From positions 1,486,969 through 1,550,968 of the forward strand of contig NZ_JAMZDX010000001.1 in the NCBI RefSeq assembly GCF_024172095.1: 64,000 bases of DNA, read 5' to 3'. The notes beneath the pieces are model-generated. The model saw nothing but the letters and a program-made list of their open reading frames with translations. It was not told where the DNA came from and did not search any database. Source of the DNA: Kitasatospora cinereorecta (lineage in GTDB: Bacteria > Actinomycetota > Actinomycetes > Streptomycetales > Streptomycetaceae). Both the position numbers and the translations under genes were made by a program. This document shows positions 10,551 to 19,884 of this stretch, in pieces; the first letter of the stretch is position 1; each line of letters opens with the position of its first letter.

Positions 10551-11414
10551 ATGGCGAGCCCCACCGACTCCGAGGTTCCCCCCGCGCCGCCTTCCGAGGA
10601 GGAGCCGCGTGGGGGATTCCAGGTGCGGCTGGACAACTTCGAGGGTCCGTTCGACCTCCTGCTCAGCCTGATCGCCAAGCACAAGCTGGACGTCACCGAG
10701 GTCGCTCTCTCCCGGGTCACCGACGAGTTCGTCGCCCACATCCGGGCCATGGGCCCCGCGTGGGACCTGGACGCCGCCACCGAGTTCCTGGTGGTCGCCG
10801 CCACCCTGCTCGACCTCAAGGCGGCCCGCCTGCTGCCGGCCGCCGAGATCGAGGACGAGGAGGACCTCGCCCTGCTGGAGGCCCGCGACCTGCTCTTCGC
10901 CCGGCTGCTGCAGTACCGGGCGTACAAGCAGGCGGCCGCCGTCTTCGCCGAGCGCTGGGCCGCCGAGCTGCTGAGCCGCCCGCGCACCGTCGGCCTGGAG
11001 CCGCACCACGCCGAACTGTTGCCGGAGGTCGTCCTCACCATCGGGCCCGAGCGCTTCGCCCAGCTCGCCGCCCGGGCGATGACGCCCAAACCGAAGCCGG
11101 TGGTGTACGTCGACCACATCCACACGCCGCCGGTGAGCGTGCGCGAGCAGGCCGCCCTGGTGGTCGACCGGCTCACCGCGCTCGGCACCGCCTCCTTCGG
11201 ACGGCTGGTCGCCGACGCCGAGAACACCCTGGTGGTGGTCGCGCGCTTCCTCGCCCTGCTGGAGCTCTACCGGGAGAAGGCGCTGGACTTCGAGCAGCCC
11301 GAGGCGCTCGGGGAGCTGCTGGTGCGCTGGGTCGCCGAGGCGGACCGGCAGGTCGAGGTGACGGACGAGTTCGACCGCCCGCCGGGCGAGAGCGAGGAGG
11401 GCGATCCCGCATGA
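10551..11414 (+). CDS. scpA: Segregation and condensation protein A (kleisin)
   Basis: A 287-aa kleisin that joins the SMC heads in the condensin-like SMC-ScpAB complex. Diagnostic blocks are GGFQVRLDNFEGPFDLLLSL near the N-terminus, HKLDVTEVALSRVTDEF, and the helical TEFLVVAATLLDLKAARLLP; the winged-helix C-terminus binds the SMC head. Start ATG 10551. It overlaps scpB by ATGA (11411-11414), so the two are translationally coupled. The position directly after a ParA-type gene groups the chromosome segregation functions. Confidence 0.95.
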   Translation: MASPTDSEVPPAPPSEEEPRGGFQVRLDNFEGPFDLLLSLIAKHKLDVTEVALSRVTDEFVAHIRAMGPAWDLDAATEFLVVAATLLDLKAARLLPAAEIEDEEDLALLEARDLLFARLLQYRAYKQAAAVFAERWAAELLSRPRTVGLEPHHAELLPEVVLTIGPERFAQLAARAMTPKPKPVVYVDHIHTPPVSVREQAALVVDRLTALGTASFGRLVADAENTLVVVARFLALLELYREKALDFEQPEALGELLVRWVAEADRQVEVTDEFDRPPGESEEGDPA

Positions 11415-12322
11415 GCGCCAAGCAGCCGCGCCGATCCCTGGGACTGCCGGGGCAGGCGCGACCGGGGGAGTGGCAGGAGTCCGCGTACGCCGAGCCCGAG
11501 CCGGCCGGCACCGAGTGGGCCGAGCCGTCGCCGCCGCCGGAGCCGGAGCCGGAGCCTCAGGTGGCGGTGGCGGTGACGGTGGAGCCCCTGCCGCGGCCGG
11601 TGGTGCCCGAGCAGGCGGAGCACGCGGAGCGCGCGTCCTCGGCCGCCGCCGAGCCGCCCGCCGCCCCGGAGGAGGCCGAGGACGCCCTCGGCGTGCCCCT
11701 GGCGGCCGCGCTGGAGGCCGTCCTGATGGTGGCGGACGAGCCGATCCCCGAGGGGCGCCTGGCGTCCGTGCTGGGCCGCCCGCGCGGCGAGGTGGCGGCG
11801 GCGCTGCACGCGCTGGCCGCCGAGTACACGGTGCAGGGGCGCGGTTTCGACCTGCGGCCGGTGGCGGGCGGCTGGCGGTTCTACAGCCGGGCCGCGTGCG
11901 CCGCCGCCGTCGACCGCTTCGTGCTGGACGGCCAGCAGGCACGGCTGACCCAGGCCGCGCTGGAGACGCTGGCGGTCGTCGCATACCGGCAACCGGTGTC
12001 GCGCGGACGGGTCTCCGCGGTACGCGGTGTGAACTGTGACGGCGTGATGCGTACCCTGGTACAGCGAGGACTGGTGGAAGAAGCCGGATCCGAGCCCGAA
12101 ACCGGAGCGATCCTGTATCGGACGACGAACTACTTCCTGGAACGGATGGGGCTGCGCGGCCTGGACGAGCTGCCGGAGCTTGCGCCCTTCCTGCCCGAGG
12201 TCGACGACGTGGAAGCGGAGTCCCTCGAAGGCACGATGATCGCGGAGGCGGTCGCCGCCGCACAGGAGGGGCCAGGGCCGGCACAGGCCGACCAGACGGA
12301 ATACGACGTACGGACATTTTGA
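11411..12322 (+). CDS. scpB: Segregation and condensation protein B
   Basis: A 303-aa SMC complex accessory subunit. Residues ~95-265 hold the two winged helices: ALEAVLMVADEPIPEGRLAS, LTQAALETLAVVAYRQPVSR and RTLVQRGLVEEAG. The first ~90 residues are a Pro/Glu/Ala-rich tail not needed for the fold, longer than in Bacillus. The start ATG 11411 overlaps the scpA stop, and the stop overlaps the rluB-like start (TGATG at 12320-12324), so scpA-scpB-rluB form one coupled operon. Confidence 0.93.
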   Translation: MSAKQPRRSLGLPGQARPGEWQESAYAEPEPAGTEWAEPSPPPEPEPEPQVAVAVTVEPLPRPVVPEQAEHAERASSAAAEPPAAPEEAEDALGVPLAAALEAVLMVADEPIPEGRLASVLGRPRGEVAAALHALAAEYTVQGRGFDLRPVAGGWRFYSRAACAAAVDRFVLDGQQARLTQAALETLAVVAYRQPVSRGRVSAVRGVNCDGVMRTLVQRGLVEEAGSEPETGAILYRTTNYFLERMGLRGLDELPELAPFLPEVDDVEAESLEGTMIAEAVAAAQEGPGPAQADQTEYDVRTF

Positions 12323-13569
12323 TGCGTAGCAGTGGCAACGGCAGGAACAGCGGCGGCCAGGGCCGGGGCGGACAGAGCGGACAGGGCAGGGGCGGGCAGG
12401 GGCGGGGCGGCCAGCAGGGCGGCGGCCGCGGCGGCTCCTCCTCCTACGGGGGCGGCGGTTCCTACGGGGGCGGCTCCGCGCGCGGAGGCTCCTACGGGGG
12501 CGGCTCGCGCGGCGGCTCGTCCTCCGGCGGCTCCCGCGGCCAGGGCGGCTCCCGCCAGGGCGAGCGCCGCGACGACCGGCAGTACCCGGACCGTCCGCTC
12601 CGCCCGGAGGAGCGCCGGTACGACCGCCCCGAGTACGGCGGCGGCGCGAACGCGACGCCGGGCCGCGGTGCGTACGGCGCCCGCAAGCCCGGCGCGGCCC
12701 CCAAGCCGCGCCGCGAGGGCCAGGGCGCCCCGGGCGACCCGCGCCGACAGCCGCAGCGCTCGCGCGAGCTGCAGGCCCGGATCGAGGACGCGGTGCTGGC
12801 CCGGCACGACAAGCCGGCCGTGAAGACCCCGAAGACCTTCGGCGAGCCCGAGGGCGAGCGCCTGCAGAAGGTGCTGGCCCGGGCCGGCATGGGCAGCCGC
12901 CGCGCCTGCGAGGAGCTGATCGAGCAGGGCCGGGTCGAGGTCAACGGCCGCCTGGTCACCGAGCAGGGCAAGCGGGTCGACCCGATGAACGACGAGATCA
13001 AGGTGGACGGCCTGACCGTCGCCACCCAGTCGTACCTGTTCTTCGCGCTGAACAAGCCGGTCGGCGTGGTCTCCACCATGGAGGACCCCGAGGGCCGGCA
13101 GTGCCTGGGCGACTACGTGACCAACCGGGAGACCCGCCTCTTCCACGTCGGCCGCCTGGACACCGAGACCGAGGGCATCATCCTGCTCACCAACCACGGC
13201 GAGCTGGCCCACCGCCTCACCCACCCCAAGTACGGCGTGACCAAGACCTACCTGGCCGCCATCCAGGGCCCGATCCCGCGCGACCTGGGCAAGCAGCTGG
13301 AGCGCGGTGTGGAGCTGGAGGACGGCTTCGCCCGGGTCGACGACTTCAAGGTGGTGTCCAACCTCGGCAAGAACTACCTGGTCGAGGTGACCCTGCACGA
13401 GGGCCGCAAGCACATCGTGCGCCGCCTGCTCGCGGAGGTCGGCTTCCCGGTGGAGAAGCTGGTCCGCACCCACTTCGGTCCGATCGCGCTCGGTGACCAG
13501 AAGTCGGGCTGGCTGCGCCGCCTCACCAACCCGGAGGTCGGCCGCCTGATGCAGGAGGTCGGCCTGTAG
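12322..13569 (+). CDS. RsuA/RluB-family rRNA pseudouridine synthase with Gly-rich N-terminus
   Basis: A 415-aa enzyme that isomerises uridine to pseudouridine, probably in 23S rRNA. The S4 RNA-binding domain begins ERLQKVLARAGMGSRR. The catalytic motif GRLDTETEG carries the Asp nucleophile (D280). Residues ~1-100 are a Gly/Ser/Tyr/Arg-rich tract with repeated SYGGG units, resembling RGG/FG-type RNA-binding or phase-separating segments and absent from E. coli RluB. It starts ATG 12322, overlapping the scpB stop. A strong terminator follows. Whether it is RluB or RsuA type cannot be settled here. Confidence 0.9.
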   Translation: MRSSGNGRNSGGQGRGGQSGQGRGGQGRGGQQGGGRGGSSSYGGGGSYGGGSARGGSYGGGSRGGSSSGGSRGQGGSRQGERRDDRQYPDRPLRPEERRYDRPEYGGGANATPGRGAYGARKPGAAPKPRREGQGAPGDPRRQPQRSRELQARIEDAVLARHDKPAVKTPKTFGEPEGERLQKVLARAGMGSRRACEELIEQGRVEVNGRLVTEQGKRVDPMNDEIKVDGLTVATQSYLFFALNKPVGVVSTMEDPEGRQCLGDYVTNRETRLFHVGRLDTETEGIILLTNHGELAHRLTHPKYGVTKTYLAAIQGPIPRDLGKQLERGVELEDGFARVDDFKVVSNLGKNYLVEVTLHEGRKHIVRRLLAEVGFPVEKLVRTHFGPIALGDQKSGWLRRLTNPEVGRLMQEVGL

Positions 13570-13588
13570 GCCGCTCGGCAGTGCCGGA

Positions 13589-13635
13589 CCGAGGGCCCTC
13601 TCCGCCGCCGGCGGGGAGGGCCCTCGGCCCGTTTT
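13589..13635 (+). terminator. Terminator after the scpA-scpB-rluB operon
   Basis: An 18-bp stem (13589-13606 with 13610-13627, one G-U pair) with a 3-base loop, followed by cccgtttt. It lies 20 bases after the rluB-like stop. Confidence 0.85.
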
Positions 13636-13774
13636 GCCAGGGCTTTCCTGTGAGCCTGACCGCATGGCCTTGTCATCGTGCGGCGTGTTGGCAGAGGATT
13701 GCCACCGAAGTTCGCTTCGACGCGTGGCGTAAAAGCGCCACCCGGATCGGAGCAGGGGTGGGGGAAGGAGCGAG

Positions 13775-14755
13775 GTGCTCGACGCATTCGGAGCGCTCGG
13801 CCTCGGGAGGCCGGACGGACAGGTGTACGCGGCGCTGGTGGTGGCACCGCAGTCCACCGCCGGTGAGCTGGCCGAACAGTGCGGTCTGACACTCCAACAG
13901 AGCCAGGAGGCCCTGGACCGGTTGGCGGAGCAGGGCATGGCCACCCGCGCCCCGGTGGACCGCGAGCGCTACCTCGCGGTCGCCCCCGACGTCGCCATCG
14001 GCACCCTGATCGGCCACCGCGAGGCCGAGCTGCGCAGCGCCCGCGCCGAGATGCACCGCCTCATGGACGCCTTCCGGGAGGCCTCCCGGTACACCGACCC
14101 GGCGCACTCGGTCGAGGTGCTCACCGGCGGCGAGGCGATCAACCAGCGCCTCGAGCACCTGGTGGAGACCAGCCACTACCAGATCCGCGGTTTCGACTGC
14201 CCGCCGTACGTGATGGACCCGACCGCGCACCAGCCGCGGCAGCGGGCCAAGCTCAAGTCCGGGGTACGGATCCGGACGGTCTTCGACAAGGAGGCCATCG
14301 CCTGGCCGGGCCGGCTGGAGCAGGAGATCCTGGTCGGCGTCGAGGACGGCGAGGAGGCGCGGGTGCGGCCGGTCCTGCCGATGAAGATGATGATGTCGGA
14401 CGACCGGATGGCGATCATCCCGATCAGCGTCGGCGACAGCGTGCTGGACGCCGCCTACGTCATCCACCCCTCGGCCCTGCTGCAGGCGCTGGACGCGCTG
14501 TTCGAGGCGGAGTGGGAGCGGGCCGTGCCGCTGCAGACCGCGCTCGGCGGCGACGACCACGGTCCGGGGCCGGAGTCCGACCACCTGAAGCTGCTCGGCC
14601 TGCTGGCCGCCGGGCTGACCGACGAGTCGATCGCCCGCTCGCTCGGCTGGAGCGCCCGCACCACCCAGCGCCGCCTCCAGGGCCTGATGCGCGAGCTCGG
14701 CGCCACCACCCGCTTCCAGGCCGGCATGGCGGCCCGGGAGCGCGGCTGGCTCTGA
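13775..14755 (+). CDS. TrmB/LuxR-like transcriptional regulator
   Basis: A 326-aa protein. The N-terminus (about 1-70: GELAEQCGLTLQQSQEALDR, LAEQGMATR) resembles a TrmB-type winged helix. The middle is a phospholipase D-like/TrmB effector fold with a basic stretch. The C-terminus (about 270-326: LLAAGLTDESIARSLGWSAR, TTQRRLQGLMRELG) is a LuxR-type helix-turn-helix. This architecture is a large streptomycete regulator family often near secondary metabolism genes. It starts GTG 13775 after ggaaggagcg. Ligand and targets are unknown. It is a single gene, with the convergent DUF952 gene downstream. Confidence 0.8.
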   Translation: MLDAFGALGLGRPDGQVYAALVVAPQSTAGELAEQCGLTLQQSQEALDRLAEQGMATRAPVDRERYLAVAPDVAIGTLIGHREAELRSARAEMHRLMDAFREASRYTDPAHSVEVLTGGEAINQRLEHLVETSHYQIRGFDCPPYVMDPTAHQPRQRAKLKSGVRIRTVFDKEAIAWPGRLEQEILVGVEDGEEARVRPVLPMKMMMSDDRMAIIPISVGDSVLDAAYVIHPSALLQALDALFEAEWERAVPLQTALGGDDHGPGPESDHLKLLGLLAAGLTDESIARSLGWSARTTQRRLQGLMRELGATTRFQAGMAARERGWL

Positions 14756-14806
14756 GGGCCCCCCAAGACCGCCGGTGGGGGCGGGCGGCTCCTGCCCCCA
14801 CCGGCG

Positions 14807-15169
14807 TCAGCTCCAGGGCACCAGGGTGGCCCAGCGGCCGTCCTCGCCCCGCTCCAGCTTCTCCAGGCCCATCACCGCGGTCCGGTTCAGCCGCCCGTAG
14901 ATGTGCGGGAAGAGCACCCCGGGGGTGGCGCCGGCCGGCGCCCCGCCGGTGGCGGCCTCCCACTTCACCATCGGCTCGACCAGGTTCTCCTCGATCAGCA
15001 GGACCATCAGCGGGTCCGGCGTGTCGCGGAAGAAGGCGTTGGCCACCGCCAGCGCCGTCTGCTCGTCCGCCGAGCAGTGGATGAACCCGTCGGTGAGCAG
15101 CGACGCGGTCGCGTACGGGCGGCCGGGGTCGCGCAACCAGTCGTCCAGCGGTGCGAGGTGGTAGATCAT
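14807..15169 (-). CDS. DUF952 family protein
   Basis: A 120-aa small cytoplasmic protein. MIYHLAPLDDWLRDPGRPY, followed by DGFIHCSADEQ and PHIYGRLN, are the hallmarks of DUF952, a family of unassigned biochemical function with a compact ADP-ribosyltransferase-like fold as I recall it. Full length for the family. Convergent with the regulator upstream. It lies 61 bases downstream of the DUF4139 pair on the same strand and could be cotranscribed with it. Confidence 0.88.
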   Translation of the reverse strand: MIYHLAPLDDWLRDPGRPYATASLLTDGFIHCSADEQTALAVANAFFRDTPDPLMVLLIEENLVEPMVKWEAATGGAPAGATPGVLFPHIYGRLNRTAVMGLEKLERGEDGRWATLVPWS

Positions 15170-15230
15170 GTCTCTTTTGTACCGGAGTTGACGGCTCGGC
15201 GGTCGATCCGCCCGGGCCCCCGGCGGGGCG

Positions 15231-16802
15231 TCACAGCCCGGCCACCTTCGCCGCCGCGGACACCTCGTACACCAACGTCACGGTCCGGCGGCCGCCCGGC
15301 GGCAGGGCGACGTCCCAGCGGACGATACCCTCGGCGTCCAGCTCGTCCGGCGGCGGGCTGCAGGACTCCTTGCGCAGCCGGACCTCCACCGCCGACACCT
15401 CGGAGACCGGGATCCGCTCCCGCAGGGTGACCAGCCGTTCGTCGTGCTCGTCCGGGCCGGAGAAGCGGGACAGGTGCAGCCGGACCGTCCGGGTGACCAC
15501 CGTGCGCTGGGTGATCCCGGCCGAGGCGCGGCTCTCCTCCGACTCCCGGACCACCCGGTAGCCGTCCGAGGAGCCGAACGCCAGCTCGGCGGGGGCGCCC
15601 GGCGCGGTGAAGGCCAGCTCGCCGCGGCCGGCGAAGCCACTGCCCTGGACCAGCTCCACCGGACCGGCCAGCAGCGCGTGCCCGGAGCCGTTGGTGAACC
15701 GCACCGTCCGGGTGACCAGCGGGGACAGCTCCGGCGCGCACGCGTACTCGCTGCCCGCCGACGTCTCGAAGACGCCCAGGCCCACCCGGTGCGCCCGCCC
15801 GTCGCTCGGCACCGAGGCCGGCGCGGCGGCCCGCAGCACCCGCACCTCGCCGCCGTCGTCCACACCCGGCAGGCCCGGGGCCGCGGCCGGACCGGTGGTG
15901 GAGATCTCCTCCTCGCGCAGCTCCACGTCGACCGTGCGGCGCTCCTCGGCGGTCCGCTCGCGCAGGGTGAGCCGGTCCTCGGTCAGCCGGGGCGGCTCGC
16001 CGGCCAGCGCCGAACGGGCGGTGGACAGGGTCAGCCGGACACCGGACCAGTCCTCGCCGGTGCGCTGCCACACCACCGCGTCCGTCTCCAGCCGCAGCGT
16101 GCCCCCGCTCAGCGTCGCCCGGTAGGCCGGCCGCCACAGCGCACACGGCGTCAGATGCGCCACCCGCAGCTCGGCCCGCCCGGCGGCGGACGCCTCCACC
16201 GTCAGCTCCACGTGCGCGGTCAGCTCGGCCGGCTCCTCCTCCGCCTGGTCCAGTGCCGCCTCCGCCTCGGCCAGCTCGGTCGCCAGCTTCACCAGCCGGG
16301 AGCGGACCGCCCGGGCCTGCTCGCCGCAGGACTCGCGCTCGGCGTCCACCCGGTCCAGCTCGCGCGACCAGCGGGCGTGCTCCACCTCGCCCCGGCCGGT
16401 GCCCTCGCCGACCTCGCGCAGCAGGTCGGCGGCGAGCCGGCCGAGCAGCGCCAGCCGGGCCTCCAGCCGGTCACGGTGGCGGACGGCGGCCAGCTGCTCC
16501 TGCTCCAGGGCGTGGATCCGGTGCCGCAGCTCCGAGTCGTCCCCGGTCGGCGGCAGCGGGGCGCGCGGGGTCCAGGCGCGCACCAGCCGGGCGTCCAGCA
16601 CCCGGGGCGCCGCGCCCTCCTGCTCTCCGGTGGGCAGGAAGGCGGCGTGCAGGGTGCGGTCGACCGCGAGCGCGGTGACCGGGCCCAGCCGCAGCCGCTG
16701 GACGCCCGCCGCCAGGTCGAGCACGGCCGAGCGCTCGACGTGGGCGCGGTCCTCCAGACAGGTGACGGCGGTGACCGGCAGCGGGATCGACGAGTCGTTC
16801 AT
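15231..16802 (-). CDS. DUF4139 (mucoidy inhibitor MuiA-like) protein, shorter paralogue
   Basis: A 523-aa protein. The N-terminal domain (DUF4140-like, about 10-80) is followed by a coiled-coil-prone Ala/Glu/Arg-rich segment (about 90-185). The DUF4139 beta-rich domain then contains LWRPAYRATLSGG, WQRTGEDWSGVRLTLST and the C-terminal VTLVYEVSA. It has no signal peptide or membrane segment, so it is probably cytoplasmic. It starts ATG 16802, only 3 bases after the stop of the larger paralogue, so the two are translationally coupled. Biochemical function is unknown. Two different paralogues in one operon suggest a hetero-complex; that is inference. Confidence 0.8.
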   Translation of the reverse strand: MNDSSIPLPVTAVTCLEDRAHVERSAVLDLAAGVQRLRLGPVTALAVDRTLHAAFLPTGEQEGAAPRVLDARLVRAWTPRAPLPPTGDDSELRHRIHALEQEQLAAVRHRDRLEARLALLGRLAADLLREVGEGTGRGEVEHARWSRELDRVDAERESCGEQARAVRSRLVKLATELAEAEAALDQAEEEPAELTAHVELTVEASAAGRAELRVAHLTPCALWRPAYRATLSGGTLRLETDAVVWQRTGEDWSGVRLTLSTARSALAGEPPRLTEDRLTLRERTAEERRTVDVELREEEISTTGPAAAPGLPGVDDGGEVRVLRAAAPASVPSDGRAHRVGLGVFETSAGSEYACAPELSPLVTRTVRFTNGSGHALLAGPVELVQGSGFAGRGELAFTAPGAPAELAFGSSDGYRVVRESEESRASAGITQRTVVTRTVRLHLSRFSGPDEHDERLVTLRERIPVSEVSAVEVRLRKESCSPPPDELDAEGIVRWDVALPPGGRRTVTLVYEVSAAAKVAGL

Positions 16803-16805
16803 GGG

Positions 16806-18983
16806 TCAGCTCCTCCGGTTTCCGCCGACCAGGGCCTTGCCGGCCGGGATGCGGATCTCGTAGCCGCCGTCGAGGACGGCGGTGCCACCGGCGGGCAGCT
16901 CCACCCGCCGCACACGGGCGGACGGCGGGTTGTCCTCCGCCGGGTGGTCCGGTTCGGACCAGGGGGACCAGCCGGGCCGCTCCTCGATCCGTACATCCGG
17001 ATCGGACGTCACGGGCACCCGCTCGCGCACCTCCACGGTCGCCGGGTGCGGCAGGCGGTTGACCAGCTCCACCCTGACCCGGTGGTCGAGCACGGTGGTG
17101 TTGTTCAGCATCCCGGCGGTCGACTCGCGCAACTCGGTACTGCGGGCCACCCGGATGCCCTCCGCCTGCCCCAGCCCCACCCGACGGGAGGCGCCGGGCG
17201 CCAGCGTCGGCAGGGCGGCGGTCAGCAGGAACTCCCCGTCCACGCTCACCTCGACCGGACCGGCCAGCAGCGCATGACCACCCGCGTTGGCCAGCACCAG
17301 CGTCGCGTACACCGCCTCCTCCACCGCCGGAACGCACACGTACTCGGTGCGCAGCCCCACCGACAGCTCGGCGACGGTGACGGTGTGCCAGGTACCGTCC
17401 GACGGGATGTCCGCCGGGGCGGCCGCGTCGTAGCGGTAGTCGAACGAACCGGCCGCCTCACGCGGACGGACCGCGTGGCCGGGCAGCGGCAGCGCCAGCG
17501 GCCCCTCGGCCAGCCGCCGCGCCTGCTCTCCCAGCGGGTCCGCCGGGGCACCCGGCAGCAGCCGGCCGCGGCTCGCCGCCGACTCCTGCGGCCCGGCGAG
17601 CACCAGGGCCGCGTAGTCCAGCTGCCCGCTGTCGGGCTGCGGCGGGCCGGTCGGCGGGGGCGGGGCCAGCGGCAGCGAGGCCTGCGACAGGGAGGCCTGC
17701 GGCATCGGTGCAGCGGGAGGGGCGAAGCCGCGCACCGCGGCGCGGGGCTTCGCCGCCGGCCGCGGGGCCGCCATCGCCGGCGGGGCGCCCACCGGGCCGG
17801 GCGCGGCGCCGGGCGCGGCGGGCATCGCCGGGGCCGCGCCGCCGTACCCCATCGCCTCCGGCCCGGCCTTGCGCCGGCGCGGGGCCTCCGCGCGGTCCAG
17901 GCTCGACGCCGGCAGGTCGGGCTCGTCCAGCAGTCCGCCGCCGCCGAACGGCTGCGGTGCGGGCGGCGGCCCACCGACGAACGGCGGCGGCAGCGGCGGC
18001 CGACCGGCGCCCGCACCCCGCTCCGCGCCGGAGTGCCGGGCGGTGTCGTAGCCGTCGAACAGGTCCGCCAGACCCGGCGGCTGCTCCCGCCAGCCGGACG
18101 GCGCCGGGGCCGCCTGGCGGCGCCCGATCCGCACCGACCGCAGCCGGGGCAGCCCGGTCGGCCGGGCCAGATCCGCGGTCGACAGCGCGAGCCGCACTCC
18201 CGACCAGTCCTCGCCGGTCAGCTGCGCCACCGAGGCGCGCAGCACCAACCGGCCCTCCGCCTCGCCCTCGCGGTGACTCAGCCGGTACGTCGGCACCCAC
18301 ACCGCGCCCGGCACCACGTACTCGATCTCCAGCTCGACCCGGCTGTCCGCCGCCTCGGCGCCGACGACGGTGAGCGCGGCAACCGCGGCCGTCTCCAGCG
18401 GTCTGGACGGGGCCGCGGTGGAACTGCGCGCCAGCTCGTCGCGGGCGACGTCCAGGACGTGCTCGGCCAGCCGCAGCTCCTCGTCCAGCTCGGCCAGGCG
18501 CCCGTGCAGGACGGTCAGCCTGCCGTCCACGAAGTCGGCCAGCTCCAGCCAGGCGTCGGCCGGCGTACGGCGGTGCGGCTCGCCCCTGCGGGGCTCCGGC
18601 GGCAGCGGCTGCAGGGCCGCCACCTCCTCGATCCGGGCGTGCAACCGGGTCCGCCGCTCGAACACGGCGTCGCGCTCCTCGGCCAGCCGCTCCACCCGGG
18701 TCCGCAGCTCGGGCAGGTCGGCGGGCCGGTGCGTCCGGACCTCCGCCTCCAGCCGGGCCTCGGCGACCCGCCCCGGCCCGCCCACCACCCGGGCCCGCAG
18801 CGACTCCGGCCGCAGCGCCCGCGGCAGACCGCCGACCCGCACCCGCCCGCCGTCCGCCACCGTCCCGGCCGCCCGCCGACGGCACACCGCGCCGACCGCG
18901 TGCACCACCACCGAGTCCAGCCGCGACTCCCAGACCGCGCTGCCCGCGTCCGCACCCGTTGCCGCTGTCGTCTCCGCCGCCAC
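16806..18983 (-). CDS. DUF4139 protein, longer paralogue with Pro/Ala-rich insert
   Basis: A 725-aa protein if it begins at GTG 18983 (gaaggggg 9 bases upstream); a GTG at 19037 would add 18 residues. It has the same plan as its neighbour: N-terminal domain, helical segment, then DUF4139 with VWVPTYRLSHREG and LTGEDWSGVRLALSTADLAR. The domain is interrupted by roughly 200 residues of Pro/Ala/Gly-rich sequence (about 310-520) before the second beta half ending LDGGYEIRIPAGKALVG. The insert looks disordered. No transport signal is seen. It is the first gene of a two- or three-gene leftward operon. Confidence 0.78.
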   Translation of the reverse strand: MAAETTAATGADAGSAVWESRLDSVVVHAVGAVCRRRAAGTVADGGRVRVGGLPRALRPESLRARVVGGPGRVAEARLEAEVRTHRPADLPELRTRVERLAEERDAVFERRTRLHARIEEVAALQPLPPEPRRGEPHRRTPADAWLELADFVDGRLTVLHGRLAELDEELRLAEHVLDVARDELARSSTAAPSRPLETAAVAALTVVGAEAADSRVELEIEYVVPGAVWVPTYRLSHREGEAEGRLVLRASVAQLTGEDWSGVRLALSTADLARPTGLPRLRSVRIGRRQAAPAPSGWREQPPGLADLFDGYDTARHSGAERGAGAGRPPLPPPFVGGPPPAPQPFGGGGLLDEPDLPASSLDRAEAPRRRKAGPEAMGYGGAAPAMPAAPGAAPGPVGAPPAMAAPRPAAKPRAAVRGFAPPAAPMPQASLSQASLPLAPPPPTGPPQPDSGQLDYAALVLAGPQESAASRGRLLPGAPADPLGEQARRLAEGPLALPLPGHAVRPREAAGSFDYRYDAAAPADIPSDGTWHTVTVAELSVGLRTEYVCVPAVEEAVYATLVLANAGGHALLAGPVEVSVDGEFLLTAALPTLAPGASRRVGLGQAEGIRVARSTELRESTAGMLNNTTVLDHRVRVELVNRLPHPATVEVRERVPVTSDPDVRIEERPGWSPWSEPDHPAEDNPPSARVRRVELPAGGTAVLDGGYEIRIPAGKALVGGNRRS

Positions 18984-19202
18984 CCGCCGTGCCCCCTTCG
19001 TCCGATCCCCGCCCGGGCGCCCAGTCTGCACCCGCACCCCGCCCAGGTCGCCGGATTTCCCCTGCGCGTCGGTGAATTGGACGACCCACCCGGGCCCCCG
19101 GTTGCGACGCCGGCCGGGCAGCGGCTGCCTGGCGGACCCGTCCCGGGCGTTGATCGGCTAAGGTCCGGCACGGCTGTGCCAGGGCGACGGGGTCGGAAAG
19201 CG

Positions 19203-19796
19203 GTGGGTCAGGTGGTCGACCGGACGACGATGGAGTCGGTGTTCGACGCCGATCGCCTGGTCGTGCTGGACGCGGAACGGCTCACGGCGGTGCCGCACGG
19301 GACGACCCGCGCGTATCTCCGGGACATCGGACTGCCGGACCAACTCGGCAGCTGGTTCCGCCTCGCCCGCGGGTGGGACGAGGGCGACGTCACCATCGGT
19401 GGTGAGAACTTCCGAAGGCTGTCGGAGTGGTACCCCGGCCGGCCGTACGACATGGCGCACTGGCTGAACATCGGGGGGATCGGCGACGACGACATCGCCG
19501 TGGACGTGGCTTCCGGGACTGTCTACGCCCTCCCCGAGAACGGCCCGACCCCGTGCGTCCTCAACACCGACCTCCAGCGGTTCGCCTCGTTCCTCCACCT
19601 GCTCGAGGTCGAGCGCCTCGAGTACGACGGTGAGGCGGCGACCGCGGCGGGCCTCGACGAGTACGACCCCGAGGGTGCCGCCGAGCGACTCCTCGCCTTC
19701 ATGCGAGGGAGTGATCCGCTCGCGCCGCTCGACGACCCGGAGTCCGTCTGGTGCAAGGTGCTGCGCCGGGTGGAGAGCGGCATGGCCTACCAGTAG
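19203..19796 (+). CDS. SUKH-4-like (SMI1/KNR4 superfamily) protein
   Basis: A 197-aa protein from GTG 19203 (in-frame GTG 19212 and ATG 19230 are alternatives). The pattern DRLVVLDAERLTAVPHGTTR, then FLRDIGLP-like RDIGLPDQLGSWFRL, and DIAVDVASGTVYALPENGP resembles SUKH-4 immunity proteins. These usually protect cells against polymorphic toxins, though many streptomycete copies stand alone. No toxin gene is adjacent here, so it may be an orphan antitoxin-like or scaffold protein. It is divergent from the DUF4139 operon. Confidence 0.65.
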   Translation: MGQVVDRTTMESVFDADRLVVLDAERLTAVPHGTTRAYLRDIGLPDQLGSWFRLARGWDEGDVTIGGENFRRLSEWYPGRPYDMAHWLNIGGIGDDDIAVDVASGTVYALPENGPTPCVLNTDLQRFASFLHLLEVERLEYDGEAATAAGLDEYDPEGAAERLLAFMRGSDPLAPLDDPESVWCKVLRRVESGMAYQ

Positions 19797-19884
19797 CCCG
19801 GGGTGCGGGCGGATGCGAGAGGATGGGGCAGCACCGGGACCCGCCCGTACGCCCAGAACCACCGCCCAGGAGACGTACCCCGCC

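Noticed and set aside
15444..19796. A 1450-codon plus-strand open frame
   Set aside because: It is antisense to the two DUF4139 genes. Only its last ~197 codons, the SUKH-like protein, have protein character. Long antisense frames are normal at this GC content.
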